A DNA stretch of 64,000 bases, taken from NCBI GenBank assembly GCA_009778385.1, contig WRJX01000101.1:1-64000 (forward strand), written 5' to 3'. How positions within the stretch are numbered: the stretch's first letter is position 1; the number at the start of each line of letters is the position of its first letter. The position numbers and the translations under genes are program-made. Below are positions 1-8,610 of this stretch, one piece after another. The notes beneath the pieces were generated by a model. The model worked only from the letters and a program-made list of their open reading frames with translations, was not told the DNA's origin and did not search any database. The stretch comes from Candidatus Bathycorpusculum sp. (GTDB lineage Archaea; Thermoproteota; Bathyarchaeia; Bathyarchaeales; Bathycorpusculaceae).

Positions 1-83
1 TCATTCGACACAGGATTAGGCAATACAAACACCACAACACAAATACACACCGCTAGTTATATAGTTAACGAAAAGTTATACTG

Positions 84-740
84 CTATACATACTCAACGC
101 CTTTGCCGCGGCTAAGTAATCCAAAAGTTGACAAAATAACTCTATTTTTTAAGCCTAAATCGTTTTTTACCCTGTCACTATGTACTAAGGGAATATCTGG
201 GCACCCATGGGGAATCAACTTTAGCTTTTTGCCTGAGAACCCATACTGTTTAAGTAAATCTTTGGTTGTTTGATTCATTACAACAATTATGTCACTACAA
301 GCTACTATTTGGTCAAACACTTTTTTTATCGCGTTTTCAAAACTTGGAAGAACCGTGTGAAGTGTTGTTAACACAGGTTTTTCTATTTTTTCCAGAAAAG
401 TGCAAATATAACTGCCATTTTCTCCCCCAAAAATACCAAATTCATGCTGCAAATTCACAACATCAACAGTTGACCTGTTTAAAAGACCTGCCATGAATTC
501 ATAGTCTTCAGGAGAGTCTCGTCCAATTTTATATTGAATTTGTCCATAAGCCGACTTACAAATACGTTTTCCATCGATTGAAATTACAGTTTGCCCCTTA
601 AGTTTATTAAGTTGGCTAGTTGAACTGACTAAGTCCGAGGTAAAAGTTGCTATTCCACATTTTCGTGGTGGATATGTGCTTATATATGCAATTTCTTTAA
701 CGCTAGCCAATGTGGGGGTACCTAGAGCATGCTTTGCCAA
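84..740 (-). pseudogene. Truncated GT-B glycosyltransferase (N-terminal half only)
   Basis: The 218 residues match the N-terminal Rossmann domain of a family-4-like GT-B glycosyltransferase: a start region with YPPRKCGIATF, then QHEFGIFGG, LHTVLPS and IPHGCPD, and finally the linker LSRGKGVEYV that normally leads into the nucleotide-sugar-binding C-terminal domain. A TAG at 84-86 stops the frame exactly there. I checked the other two frames of the remaining 83 bases and see no continuation, so the catalytic C-terminal half is missing rather than frameshifted. In related genomes such proteins are linked to GH130 enzymes, and one starts divergently at 889. Either a pseudogene or a free-standing donor-less domain; I favour decay. 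A TATA-like ATATATAC lies only about 15-25 bases upstream of the ATG, so any transcript would be nearly leaderless. Confidence 0.7.
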
Positions 741-785
741 TAATTAGTCACGTATATATTAGAGTTTTAGCGGTCTTTAAGCACA

Positions 786-809
786 TGTGACTGTATTATT
801 ACAGTCACA
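786..809. promoter_or_regulatory. Perfect 10-bp inverted repeat, candidate operator
   Basis: Arms TGTGACTGTA and TACAGTCACA are exact reverse complements around a 4-base spacer. The site lies between the divergent glycosyltransferase and GH130 genes, about 30 bases upstream of a TATA-like TTTATATG (841-848) that suits the GH130 start at 889. Position and symmetry suggest a dimeric repressor or activator site; the regulator is unknown. Confidence 0.55.
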
Positions 810-888
810 AGGTTAAAATTTGACATATGATGCAATCATGTTTATATGTCGCCATGGCCCAATGAGTGAACCTTGAAGGGAGAGGGAC

Positions 889-1782
889 ATGAATCGTTTT
901 AAAGGTAATCCTATATTAGAACCCAACAAAAATAACAGTTGGGAAGACTATGCCGTATTCAATGCAGCCGCTATTTACGGTAACAGTCAAGTGCACATCA
1001 TTTACCGTGCAATGGGTAACGATAACATTTCAAGATTAGGCTATGCAACCTCCAATGATGGCTTCACTATAACCAAAAGGTTTGATGAACCCATCTTTTC
1101 ACCTGCAACTCACGCGGAACATGATGGATGTGAAGATCCACGCTTAACAATTCTTGGTGACCAATGTCTGATGGCTTACACCGCCTACAGAAACCATGAT
1201 GACCCCATGATCTTCCAAATCGCGTTAACCTCAATAAATCTAAACGATTTGTTCAACCATAACTGGAACTGGAAAGAACGCATCTTACCGTTCCCAAACA
1301 TAAGAAATAAAGACGCATTGATTCTTCCAGTTAAAGTTGACAATAAATATGTCATGCTCCACCGTATTGAACCAAGTATCTGTATTGCTTACTCAGATGA
1401 CCTCAAACAGTGGCACGGATTCAAATCAATCATGGAACCACGTAGCAAGATGTGGGATAGCAAAAAAATTGGTGCAGCTGGCACGCCAATAGAGCTCAAT
1501 GAAGGTTATCTATTCATTTACCACGGAGTAGATGAACAAAAAACTTACTCACTTGGTGCAGCCTTACTTGACAAGTCCAACCCCGAGAAAGTACTCTACA
1601 GAACCGAAAAACCAATTTTGACGCCATGTGAAGGTTATGAATGCGTGGGTCAAGTGCCAAACGTAGTTTTCAGTTGTGGAAATGTGCTACTTGATGATCA
1701 AGTAATCGTTTATTATGGTGGAGCAGATAGCGTATTATGTGCTGCAAGTTATGAGCTCAACGAGTTACTTCCAGCAAAGTAA
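889..1782 (+). CDS. GH130-family glycosidase/phosphorylase
   Basis: A 297-residue protein of the five-bladed beta-propeller family GH130 (mannosyl-oligosaccharide phosphorylases and relatives), which cleave beta-mannosides, often by phosphorolysis. Visible signatures are the N-terminal FKGNPILEP, the EDPR motif at residues 82-85 that belongs to the active site, the GAAGTP segment near residue 200 and YHGVD after it. The length is normal for the family. ATG at 889 has an SD (GGGAGAGGG, 878-886) just upstream. A TTTATATG box at 841-848 would give a leader of about 20 nt. It is divergent from a truncated glycosyltransferase, so it probably acts on a cell-made mannan-like polymer or glycan. The exact substrate cannot be read from sequence. 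Confidence 0.85.
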   Translation: MNRFKGNPILEPNKNNSWEDYAVFNAAAIYGNSQVHIIYRAMGNDNISRLGYATSNDGFTITKRFDEPIFSPATHAEHDGCEDPRLTILGDQCLMAYTAYRNHDDPMIFQIALTSINLNDLFNHNWNWKERILPFPNIRNKDALILPVKVDNKYVMLHRIEPSICIAYSDDLKQWHGFKSIMEPRSKMWDSKKIGAAGTPIELNEGYLFIYHGVDEQKTYSLGAALLDKSNPEKVLYRTEKPILTPCEGYECVGQVPNVVFSCGNVLLDDQVIVYYGGADSVLCAASYELNELLPAK

Positions 1783-1797
1783 CTCTTTCTTGTTACC

Positions 1798-1810
1798 TTT
1801 TCTTTTTTCT
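1798..1810 (+). terminator. T-rich tract after GH130 gene
   Basis: A pyrimidine run dominated by T follows the GH130 stop codon by about 15 bases. Archaeal RNA polymerase terminates at such oligo-T tracts. Confidence 0.4.
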
Positions 1811-1979
1811 GTTGACCTTGAAGAGTAACCACATATTTTTAAACCGCGTTTAGCATAAAAATAGTGTACATCTAGAGAATTATCAAACTCTGATAAACTC
1901 AAAGTTGCGGTTTTTGTTGCTTTGATGCATCAGAAGTTTTTGTTTCCTATTTATCTCAACATGACAATTGAGTATCTAG

Positions 1980-2522
1980 GTGTCTTTTGAGGAGATGAAA
2001 GAGTTGCCAGAAACTTACAGTGACCCTGATACCAACTTTTACACCCAAAAACCCAGTTACACCGCCAAAGAGCATGATCAACCAAACATTATTACAGGTA
2101 CTGAAGAAAATGAAGATTGGCAAAATAAAAAGTCTCAGGTTGCTGGCAGAATAACTAGTCCCATAGAGGATTGTATACAGGAACCCGGGTTTTTAATGAG
2201 TGAAGAAGTTCAAGAATGTATTCGGGATTGTGTAGACTGTTTTCAGACCTGCAATCAAACATTGATTAGATGTTTAAACATGGGTGGTAGACATGCTAAA
2301 GTTGAACATTTAAACCTCATAATGGATTGCGCCAGAATTTGCAACACAAACACTGACTTCATGTTGCGAAATTCACTGTATTATCCTCAAACCTGCGGTT
2401 TAACAGCTGATATATGTGATGAATGTGGTGATGTTTGCGATAGGTTCGAGGAGGATTTTATGAAGGAATGTGCTAGCGTATGTCGGCGATGCGCTGAGTC
2501 TTGTAGAGAAATGGCTCGATAA
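1980..2522 (+). CDS. Cys-rich four-helix-bundle protein (DUF326, copper-storage-like)
   Basis: The last ~110 of 180 residues have repeated CxxC/CxxxC spacing (for example CIRDCVDCFQTC, CDECGDVC and CRRCAESC), about 16 cysteines in all, set in amphipathic helices. This is the pattern of DUF326 four-helix bundles related to copper-storage proteins (Csp), which bind Cu(I) through thiolates lining the bundle. The first ~70 residues are polar, low in cysteine and probably disordered. No signal peptide is visible, so it is likely cytosolic. The start is the GTG at 1980; an in-frame ATG at 1995 directly abuts GAGGAG and is less likely. A CopB-type ATPase lies far away at 57 kb, so any link to copper handling is family-based. 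Confidence 0.75.
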   Translation: MSFEEMKELPETYSDPDTNFYTQKPSYTAKEHDQPNIITGTEENEDWQNKKSQVAGRITSPIEDCIQEPGFLMSEEVQECIRDCVDCFQTCNQTLIRCLNMGGRHAKVEHLNLIMDCARICNTNTDFMLRNSLYYPQTCGLTADICDECGDVCDRFEEDFMKECASVCRRCAESCREMAR

Positions 2523-2725
2523 AGACAGGTATGGTTGTTTTATTTTTAAACTGATTTTTGAAGTGAAAATTTTGAGTGCATATCAGAGGTTGTTTAGTGT
2601 ACTGTAGCAACCGTATAAGTCTCGCTGTGAAAAAGGTGAAACTAAAGCTTAACTTTAACTTCTGATTGCTTTTGTTTATTTTTGGCAGGTTAGCATTTTG
2701 ATTGTCCATTGATGTACTGGGAAAA

Positions 2726-2734
2726 ATTTATATG
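2726..2734 (+). promoter_or_regulatory. TATA-like box of thermosome gene
   Basis: ATTTATATG sits about 65 bases before the ATG at 2797, which would place transcription start near 2757 and leave a leader of about 40 nt. Confidence 0.4.
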
Positions 2735-2796
2735 TCCTTTTTGCTTGTTCCAATTTACTAAATCTCAAATCAGATTAAATATATTTGGTGAATATT

Positions 2797-4461
2797 ATGT
2801 CAACACAAGGTGGACAAGTTCCAGTTCTAGTACTAAAAGAAGGCACTGGAAGAACAATTGGCCGTGAAGCACAAAGAAGCAACATCATGGCTGCAAAAAT
2901 TGTGGCTGAAACAGTAAAAACCACGTTAGGGCCATGCGGAATGGACAAGATGCTTGTAACTGGCATGGGCGACATTGCAATCACAAACGATGGTGCAACT
3001 ATAATGAAAGAGCTCGATGTTCAACATCCAGCAGCGAAAATGCTCGTAGAGGTAGCAAAAGCACAAGACAACGAAGTTGGCGACGGTACAACAACCGCCG
3101 TTGTTTTGTCAGGCGAGTTACTTTCAAAAGCTGAAAGCTTGCTAGACCGAAATGTGCACCCAATCGTTATCATTGATGGTTTCAAGAAAGCAAGTGAAAA
3201 AGCCCAGGAAATTCTTGACACCATTGCAATGCCTGTAGCTTTTGACGATGAAACAACCCTTAGACAAATAGCTATGACTTCACTTAACAGCAAAGGCATC
3301 AATGTTGCCCAAGATCACTTCACAAAACTGCTTGTTGACGCAGTCAAACAGGTTGCAGAGAAAGTTGACGGTAAATACAAAGCAGACCTTGATTTAATTA
3401 AGGTAGTTAAAAAACACGGTAAAAGCCTTGACGAATCCGAGTTAGTCAAAGGTATGGTTCTTGATAAAGAAGTAGCAAGTTCACAAATGCCAAAAATCAT
3501 CGATAGCGCCAAAATAGCCCTGCTTAACGCTAAACTTGAAATAGAAAAAACAGAGTTTGATGCTAAAATCAACATTGAAAGCCCAGACCAGATGCAGCTC
3601 TTCTTAGATGAAGAAGAACGTATGATAAAAGAAATGGTCACAGCCATCCAAAAATCAGGCGCAAACGTTGTTTTCTGTGAGAAAGGCATTGATGACATGG
3701 CACTACACTTCCTTGGAAAAGCCGGTATCTTGGCAGTTAAAAGTGTTAGTAGTAGTGATATCGAAAAACTTGCCCGTGCAACAGGTGGAAGTATTGCTGC
3801 AAGCGTAAAAGACCTTACCGCAGACACTTTGGGCAATGCTCAACGTGTAGAGGAAGTTAAAATCGGCGAAGACAAACTCATCTACATCCGTAACTGCAAG
3901 AATCCTAAAGCAGTAACCATAGTAATCCGTGGCGCATCAAACCACGTAATTGATGAGGCAGAACGCAGTCTACACGACGGTTTATGCGTAGTCCGAAACG
4001 TAATTGAGGACGGCAAAATCGTTGCAGGCGGTGGTGCACCCGAAGCTGAACTCGCAAAAGGTTTACGTGCATATGCAGTCAAAGTGGGTGGACGTGAACA
4101 ACTTGCAATTGAAGCATTCGCTGAAGCAGTAGAAGCAATTCCATTAACCCTTGCAGAAAATGCAGGCCTTGACCCAATTGATATCATGGTTGTATTGCGC
4201 AGCGAACACGAAAAGAAAGACAGCAAATCCATGGGTATTGATATTAACACAGGCAAAATCGTATGCATGTGTGATAAAATGATTATCGAACCCTTGCGTG
4301 TTAAACAGCAAGTTATCAAGTCAGCCACAGAAGCCACTAACATGATACTTAAAATTGATGATTTGATCAGTATCAAAGGCGGCAGCAAGATGCCTCCAAT
4401 GCCCCCAGGAGGAATGGGTGGCATGGGTGGTATGGGCGGCATGGGCGGAATGCCCTACTAA
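2797..4461 (+). CDS. thsA: Thermosome (group II chaperonin) subunit
   Basis: A 554-residue ATP-dependent chaperonin subunit that assembles into the double-ring archaeal thermosome and folds cytosolic proteins. Equatorial-domain signatures include [15 protein letters not shown], the nucleotide-binding NDGATI and [10 protein letters not shown] near the N-terminus, and the GGGAPE loop around residue 410. The C-terminus ends in GGM repeats, typical of the flexible tails that project into the cavity. The frame is open upstream to a TTG at 2785, but the ATG at 2797 with GGTG upstream and the standard N-terminus ([16 protein letters not shown]) is the better start. Monocistronic by context, with a T-rich tract after the stop. 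Only one subunit gene is present here; other paralogues may lie elsewhere. Confidence 0.97.
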   Translation: MSTQGGQVPVLVLKEGTGRTIGREAQRSNIMAAKIVAETVKTTLGPCGMDKMLVTGMGDIAITNDGATIMKELDVQHPAAKMLVEVAKAQDNEVGDGTTTAVVLSGELLSKAESLLDRNVHPIVIIDGFKKASEKAQEILDTIAMPVAFDDETTLRQIAMTSLNSKGINVAQDHFTKLLVDAVKQVAEKVDGKYKADLDLIKVVKKHGKSLDESELVKGMVLDKEVASSQMPKIIDSAKIALLNAKLEIEKTEFDAKINIESPDQMQLFLDEEERMIKEMVTAIQKSGANVVFCEKGIDDMALHFLGKAGILAVKSVSSSDIEKLARATGGSIAASVKDLTADTLGNAQRVEEVKIGEDKLIYIRNCKNPKAVTIVIRGASNHVIDEAERSLHDGLCVVRNVIEDGKIVAGGGAPEAELAKGLRAYAVKVGGREQLAIEAFAEAVEAIPLTLAENAGLDPIDIMVVLRSEHEKKDSKSMGIDINTGKIVCMCDKMIIEPLRVKQQVIKSATEATNMILKIDDLISIKGGSKMPPMPPGGMGGMGGMGGMGGMPY

Positions 4462-4470
4462 CCCCACCAA

Positions 4471-4482
4471 CTTTCTTTTTTG
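4471..4482 (+). terminator. T-rich tract after thermosome gene
   Basis: CTTTCTTTTTTG follows the stop codon by ten bases and is a plausible oligo-T termination signal. Confidence 0.4.
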
Positions 4483-4614
4483 TAACTTTTAAATTCAGTT
4501 TTGCTTTTCTCGGTTGTTTTTCTTCTCAGTTTGTGTGTGCTTACTGGTAGACTTATATTTTTGAAGTCCTGTAAATTTAGGATAACATACAAGGGTGTTT
4601 TGGAGGATTTACAC

Positions 4615-5337
4615 ATGAAACACATAAAGATTTCAGCGTTTGACTGTCCTGATGCTTGGTTTAAAGCTTTAAGCAGAATCTGGTATGAGGGAGACATTTT
4701 CCCTGTTGGATTTGGTTCTGAAGAAACAGAAACAAAAAAGCTGAATCTTACAATTGAAATTGAACACCCTGAAAATAGGCCTCTTGTAAGCGATAAAGCG
4801 TCATGTGACTTCAAATACGTTCAAGGATACGCTCTTGAATACTTGTGGTGTGGAGAGAAACAGGAAGACGAAACCTACACTTACGGCAGCCGATTAAACA
4901 ATCCAGTTAACCAAATTGAAGAAGCTATAAACCGGTATGCCCAAGAACAAAAAGACCGTCAAGTCACCATGGTAATCAGACTCCCAACAGACATTAAAAA
5001 GTTTGATAAAAACAACAAAAAAAGTGAGCCACCTTGCTTAAGCCTAATTGACACCGAAATTTCAGACGGAAAACTACACTTAACCTGCTACTTCCGCAGC
5101 TGGGACGCCTTTGGTGGTTTACCCGCAAACATTGCCGGTTTGCAACTTTTTAACGAGGCATTTGTTAATGAGATAAACGAAAAAGGTGGCTTATCTTTGA
5201 AGACAGGTAAACTGATTTTCCACAGCAAAAACTGCCACATTTATCAACGCCAATACAACCTCATCAAAGAACTACTCGAACCTAAAGACAACGCAAAACG
5301 CATGGCTAAAGCAATAAAAGACCAAAAAGACGCCTAA
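4615..5337 (+). CDS. thyA: Archaeal-type thymidylate synthase
   Basis: A 240-residue ThyA-family enzyme (dUMP to dTMP with a methylene-carrying pterin). The family fingerprint is clear: TYGSRLNNPVNQIEEAI, the catalytic cysteine in EPPCL (Cys141), DGKLHLTCYFRSWDAFGGLPANIAG, and a late HIYQRQ equivalent of the nucleotide-binding HIY. Bacterial ThyA has PPCH after the nucleophile; here it is PPCL, as I recall for the archaeal branch that may use H4MPT-linked carriers. The frame is open to 4501, but that extension encodes an unrelated hydrophobic stretch. The ATG at 4615 has GGAGG at 4602-4606 and a TATA-like ACTTATATTT at 4551-4560, so I chose it. Confidence 0.88.
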   Translation: MKHIKISAFDCPDAWFKALSRIWYEGDIFPVGFGSEETETKKLNLTIEIEHPENRPLVSDKASCDFKYVQGYALEYLWCGEKQEDETYTYGSRLNNPVNQIEEAINRYAQEQKDRQVTMVIRLPTDIKKFDKNNKKSEPPCLSLIDTEISDGKLHLTCYFRSWDAFGGLPANIAGLQLFNEAFVNEINEKGGLSLKTGKLIFHSKNCHIYQRQYNLIKELLEPKDNAKRMAKAIKDQKDA

Positions 5338-5437
5338 ATTTTTAGAAAAACTGTTATCTGTAAAAATCGATTCTTTTCGTAACCATTTTTAAGCCTTTAT
5401 AACTCATGCTAATCTTACTTAAGTGGAGTTACACTTT

Positions 5438-5956
5438 ATGGGTCACACTATAGCTGTTTGGAAAACTCTTGAAGACCTCTTAATTGAGCTCCGAAAACAA
5501 GATGTCCAAATCCCAGCAAACATTATTGAGGACTTGCGGGCGGCACGGTCTATGATTGAATTGTCCTACAGCGAAGGCGTTCATGAGGAAGCTATAACAA
5601 AGGCTGAAGCATACACTGCCACTGTTGAAGCCTACCTGATAGGTCAAGCCCAGGAAGTCTTTGAGTCAAACATAGTAGATAAATGGCTCAAACGTCTCAA
5701 AGAAGCCAACTTACAAATAGACAAAGAAACTGATCTAGTTGAAGGTAGGTTTGTGGTAGGCGTACCTCGTGACCAGAAATGGATTCGTATTGAAACAGAC
5801 GGTAAAATGCCTGAAGAATACGTGCTTAAATTGGCTGGAAAATGGAATTTGACAGTTAACAAGCAAGCTGACGGGCGTCTTATGGTGTATGGTCAACTAG
5901 GTGACGTTAAAGCATTTGTTAAGCAGGTGGCTGCTAAAACAACTTTAGACACCTGA
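5438..5956 (+). CDS. DUF2096-family archaeal protein
   Basis: About 172 residues, resembling an archaea-restricted family (DUF2096) of unknown function. The first two-thirds are predicted helical, with the repeated pattern of a helical hairpin. The C-terminal ~70 residues look like an alpha/beta domain (RFVVGVPRDQKWIRIE, then WNLTVNKQADGRLMVYG). No signal peptide or membrane segment. The frame is open to a GTG at 5423, but the GTGGAG there serves as an SD for the ATG at 5438, giving MGHTIAVWKTLEDLL. It stands alone between thyA and the radical SAM cluster, and a T-rich tract follows the stop. I cannot assign a function. Confidence 0.7.
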   Translation: MGHTIAVWKTLEDLLIELRKQDVQIPANIIEDLRAARSMIELSYSEGVHEEAITKAEAYTATVEAYLIGQAQEVFESNIVDKWLKRLKEANLQIDKETDLVEGRFVVGVPRDQKWIRIETDGKMPEEYVLKLAGKWNLTVNKQADGRLMVYGQLGDVKAFVKQVAAKTTLDT

Positions 5957-5978
5957 TTTTTGTTGTTTTCTTTTTCTG
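5957..5978 (+). terminator. T-rich tract after DUF2096 gene
   Basis: An interrupted T-run begins directly after the TGA and is a likely archaeal terminator. Confidence 0.4.
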
Positions 5979-6127
5979 CTATCAACTATTTTTGTAGTTA
6001 AACTGTGCTATTTTATTAAAGCTTATTAAATTGTAAAACTATCAAACGTGTTAAGCAGAAAATTAAACGAGGCAAGATTTGTGCCCATTTGCTTACACAT
6101 AAACCCATTTCAGGAGAAATATGTTAA

Positions 6128-7501
6128 TTGATTTTGTTAATGACTACTGCGCCTCCTTCTAATGCGCCATGGTTTCATGGAAAAAGGCTTCCACCCCTTG
6201 GACTCATGTACGTTGCTGCAGCCTTAGAGCAAGCTGGGCATGAAGTACAGATGCTTGATAATTACCTAATGCAGCAAAGTACAGAGGAAGTTCAACAGCT
6301 TGTTTTGAAGCTTCACCCCGTTATTGTTGGTATAACCTGTGGAAGTGCCACCTACAAGAAATGTGTTGAAACTGCAAAAGCCATCAAACAGGTGGTTCCA
6401 GGTTGCAAAATTATTGTCGGTGGATGGCATGCGTCTTATATGCCTGAAAGTTTGCTTGAAACACCTGAAATCGATTACGCGGTTATGGGTGAAGGGGAAC
6501 GCGCAATAACGGAGCTTGCCGCTTTCATTGTGAAAGGAGATTATTTTGGTGCTTCAACCGTTGCAGGTGTAGTCTGTCGAGGCTCCTCAGGGGTTATAAA
6601 AAATGAACCTAAATTTCTTAACATGGATGAGATACCTTTTCCAGCGCGTCATCTTTTGCCGCTGGAAAAGTATGATCGTAACATCGAATTCTTAAAAGCT
6701 AAACCAGCTGACGTGATGAGTATAAGTCGAGGTTGCACCTTTAGCTGTGGCTTTTGTGAGACTAAAAAACTCTGGGGGAACATCAACCGCCAATTCAGTC
6801 CCCAACGTGTTATGGCTGAAGTAAACGATTTAGTAGCCAAATATAATACCAAAGGCATTTACTTTATCAATGATAATTTTACCATGCGTAAGAACCAAAC
6901 CGCCGAGTTCTGTGACTTACTCATTAAAAGTAAACTGGATCTTGAATGGGTCTGCGACACCAGGGTCGATCTCATCAACCAAGAAATCCTTGAGAAAATG
7001 GCCTCTGCAGGCTGCAAAACCATTTGGTTTGGCATAGAATCTGGTTCTCAGAAGGTTCTTAATCACATTAATCGTAACATAACCTTAGAACAAGTAGAAG
7101 AAGTTTTCAAGATGTGCCGCAAAGTTGGTATCCAAATTGCGTGCTCATTTATGTTGGGCATGCCTAGCGAAACCAAAGAAGACTTAATGGCATCTTATCG
7201 TTTTGCTGACAAGCTTGATGCTGACTGGTGCCAATTCAATGTGTTTATCGCTTATCCAGATAGCCCCTTGTGGCGTGAAATGCTTGAAACCGGTAAATAC
7301 ACACAGCTTGACGATTTTCTGTACAGTTATAAAACCGATGAATTTGACTACGATGAATTGATGCGCATACAGAAACAGTTCTTCAAAGACTATCACCGTG
7401 CGCCAAAGCGTATCCTGAAACGTATTCAAAGAGAAGGTGTGCTAAACTTTGCCAAACGTCGTCTCCATCCATCTCCCGTTGACAATGCAGGTATGGCATA
7501 G
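6128..7501 (+). CDS. B12-binding radical SAM protein (RS1)
   Basis: A 457-residue class-B-type radical SAM enzyme. Residues 1-140 form a cobalamin-binding Rossmann-like domain (PPLGLMYVAAALEQAGHEV, then GGWHAS near residue 98 and MGEGE). The radical SAM barrel follows with the CxxxCxxC cluster motif at Cys203, Cys207 and Cys210 inside SRGCTFSCGFC, and GIESGSQ as the SAM-binding segment. Such proteins typically methylate or rearrange unactivated carbons in lipids, cofactors or natural products; the substrate is unknown. The start is a TTG at 6128 behind CAGGAG (6111-6116). An ATG at 6121 is out of frame and reads only 13 codons. It is followed 12 bases later by an aldo/keto reductase gene, implying co-transcription. 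Confidence 0.88.
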   Translation: MILLMTTAPPSNAPWFHGKRLPPLGLMYVAAALEQAGHEVQMLDNYLMQQSTEEVQQLVLKLHPVIVGITCGSATYKKCVETAKAIKQVVPGCKIIVGGWHASYMPESLLETPEIDYAVMGEGERAITELAAFIVKGDYFGASTVAGVVCRGSSGVIKNEPKFLNMDEIPFPARHLLPLEKYDRNIEFLKAKPADVMSISRGCTFSCGFCETKKLWGNINRQFSPQRVMAEVNDLVAKYNTKGIYFINDNFTMRKNQTAEFCDLLIKSKLDLEWVCDTRVDLINQEILEKMASAGCKTIWFGIESGSQKVLNHINRNITLEQVEEVFKMCRKVGIQIACSFMLGMPSETKEDLMASYRFADKLDADWCQFNVFIAYPDSPLWREMLETGKYTQLDDFLYSYKTDEFDYDELMRIQKQFFKDYHRAPKRILKRIQREGVLNFAKRRLHPSPVDNAGMA

Positions 7502-7513
7502 GTAGGAGTACAG

Positions 7514-8317
7514 TTGCAAAAGCGGAGACTTGGTCGAACAAATCTTCAAGTATCCATAGTTGGCTTCGGCGGAACATGGATATCTGAAATAGACAAGTCC
7601 ACCGCTGTAGACGTTGTTAGAAGAGCGTTTGAGTCTGGTATTAACTATTTTGACACTGCTCGCTGGGACGGGGATAGTGAAGAAAAAATCGGGTGCGCCC
7701 TAAAAGATGTTCATGATCAATGTATTATAGCTACAAAAACTGGCTCCCGAACCAAGAAAGAGTCGCTTGAAGACTTAAGAAATAGCCTTCGTCTTCTCCA
7801 AATTGATCATGTTGACATTATCCAACTGCACGGTATTGATGATGAAAAAACTTTAAACGCCGCCATGGGTCCAGATGGGGTTCTGCAAACCTGTAAAGAA
7901 GCGCAAAAGGAGGGTTTAACGGATTTTATTGGTATAACTGGTCACAAACCCCAGGTTCTAACAACAGCTGTCAAGACCGGCGAATTTGACATGGTTCTTG
8001 TTCCACTTAACGTTGTAACCCGTCAAGCTGAAGAGGCACTCTTACCAGCCGCTAAGGACTTAGATGTTGGTGTAATAGCAATGAAGCCGCTTTCAGCAAA
8101 AACATCTAATCTCATAACCTGTATGTATCAGCCTTCACTTTCACTAGTTTCCGATGAACCTGAACTCAAAGCGCTCCTTGGACAAAACAAGGACGAGATG
8201 GTTCATAATCTTCTTAGATACAACTTATCAAAAGACATTACCTCAACGCTTCTAGGGGTACGTTCAGTTGTTGAAGTTGAAACCGCGCTAAAGCAGGCGC
8301 AAACTATCAAGGTTTAA
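7514..8317 (+). CDS. Aldo/keto reductase domain (5' part of a frameshifted gene)
   Basis: 267 residues of an NAD(P)H-type aldo/keto reductase barrel: LGRTNLQVSIVGFGG, the FDTARWDGDSE region holding the catalytic Asp/Tyr neighbourhood, KTGSR, QLHGID and GVRSVVEVE near the end. A TTG at 7514 has GGTAGGAG just upstream. The protein stops at TAA 8315-8317 (in AAGGTTTAACTG). In homologues the barrel runs straight into a ferredoxin-like C-terminus, and that segment is present here in the +1-shifted frame immediately downstream. Adding one T to the TTT run restores a continuous reading through KVLTAIEEKC. So this is probably one ~366-residue gene with a one-base deletion, a sequencing error, or a programmed shift. 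It lies 12 bases after RS1, suggesting a redox partner role. Confidence 0.82.
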   Translation: MQKRRLGRTNLQVSIVGFGGTWISEIDKSTAVDVVRRAFESGINYFDTARWDGDSEEKIGCALKDVHDQCIIATKTGSRTKKESLEDLRNSLRLLQIDHVDIIQLHGIDDEKTLNAAMGPDGVLQTCKEAQKEGLTDFIGITGHKPQVLTTAVKTGEFDMVLVPLNVVTRQAEEALLPAAKDLDVGVIAMKPLSAKTSNLITCMYQPSLSLVSDEPELKALLGQNKDEMVHNLLRYNLSKDITSTLLGVRSVVEVETALKQAQTIKV

Positions 8318-8610
8318 CTGCCATAGAGGAGAAATGTTTTGACTTCAAACTTGGTGCCTACTGTCGTGACTGTGGTTTGTGTATGCCTTGCCCTGAAAAA
8401 GTAAATATCCCCGCGATATTGCGTTTTTACTCTTTCTACTCAGTTTATAGATTGAAAAATTGGGCCCGTAAACTCTATAACGGTTTAGAGGTAAAATCTG
8501 ATAAATGTACCAACTGTGGATTGTGCCAACAAAAATGTCCCTATAACCTGCCAATAGAAAGTATGCTTAGAGAAGCGCATGAGAAACTGTGCTTAGTTTT
8601 TTTGGAATAG
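8318..8610 (+). CDS. Ferredoxin-like C-terminal domain of the aldo/keto reductase (out of frame)
   Basis: Read in the frame of 8326, this segment carries two [4Fe-4S] motifs, CRDCGLCMPCP and CTNCGLCQQKCP, separated by about 45 residues, ending at TAG 8608-8610. This matches the C-terminal extension of the aldo/keto reductase-ferredoxin family. No ATG, GTG or TTG in this frame lies upstream of the first cysteine motif; the first ATG (8377) falls inside it and would remove ligands. The domain is therefore not a sensible independent gene and belongs to the preceding open frame. Its end overlaps the convergent methyltransferase gene by 18 bases. Confidence 0.8.

Noticed and set aside
2473-2709. 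78-codon minus-strand frame
   Set aside because: Overlaps the end of the DUF326 gene and noncoding DNA; no domain character and no SD.
3021-4442. Long minus-strand frames opposite the thermosome gene
   Set aside because: Antisense shadows of a strongly coding gene, Ser/Leu-rich with no recognisable domains.
4458-4814. 118-codon minus-strand frame across the thyA start
   Set aside because: Antisense to thyA and its promoter; composition is not protein-like.
6121-6162. ATG at 6121 as start of the RS1 gene
   Set aside because: Out of frame with the cobalamin domain and terminates after 13 codons; the TTG at 6128 is in frame and better spaced from the SD.
8377-8610. Independent ferredoxin gene starting at ATG 8377
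   Set aside because: This start lies inside the first CxxCxxC motif and would remove iron-sulfur ligands; the domain belongs to the upstream gene.
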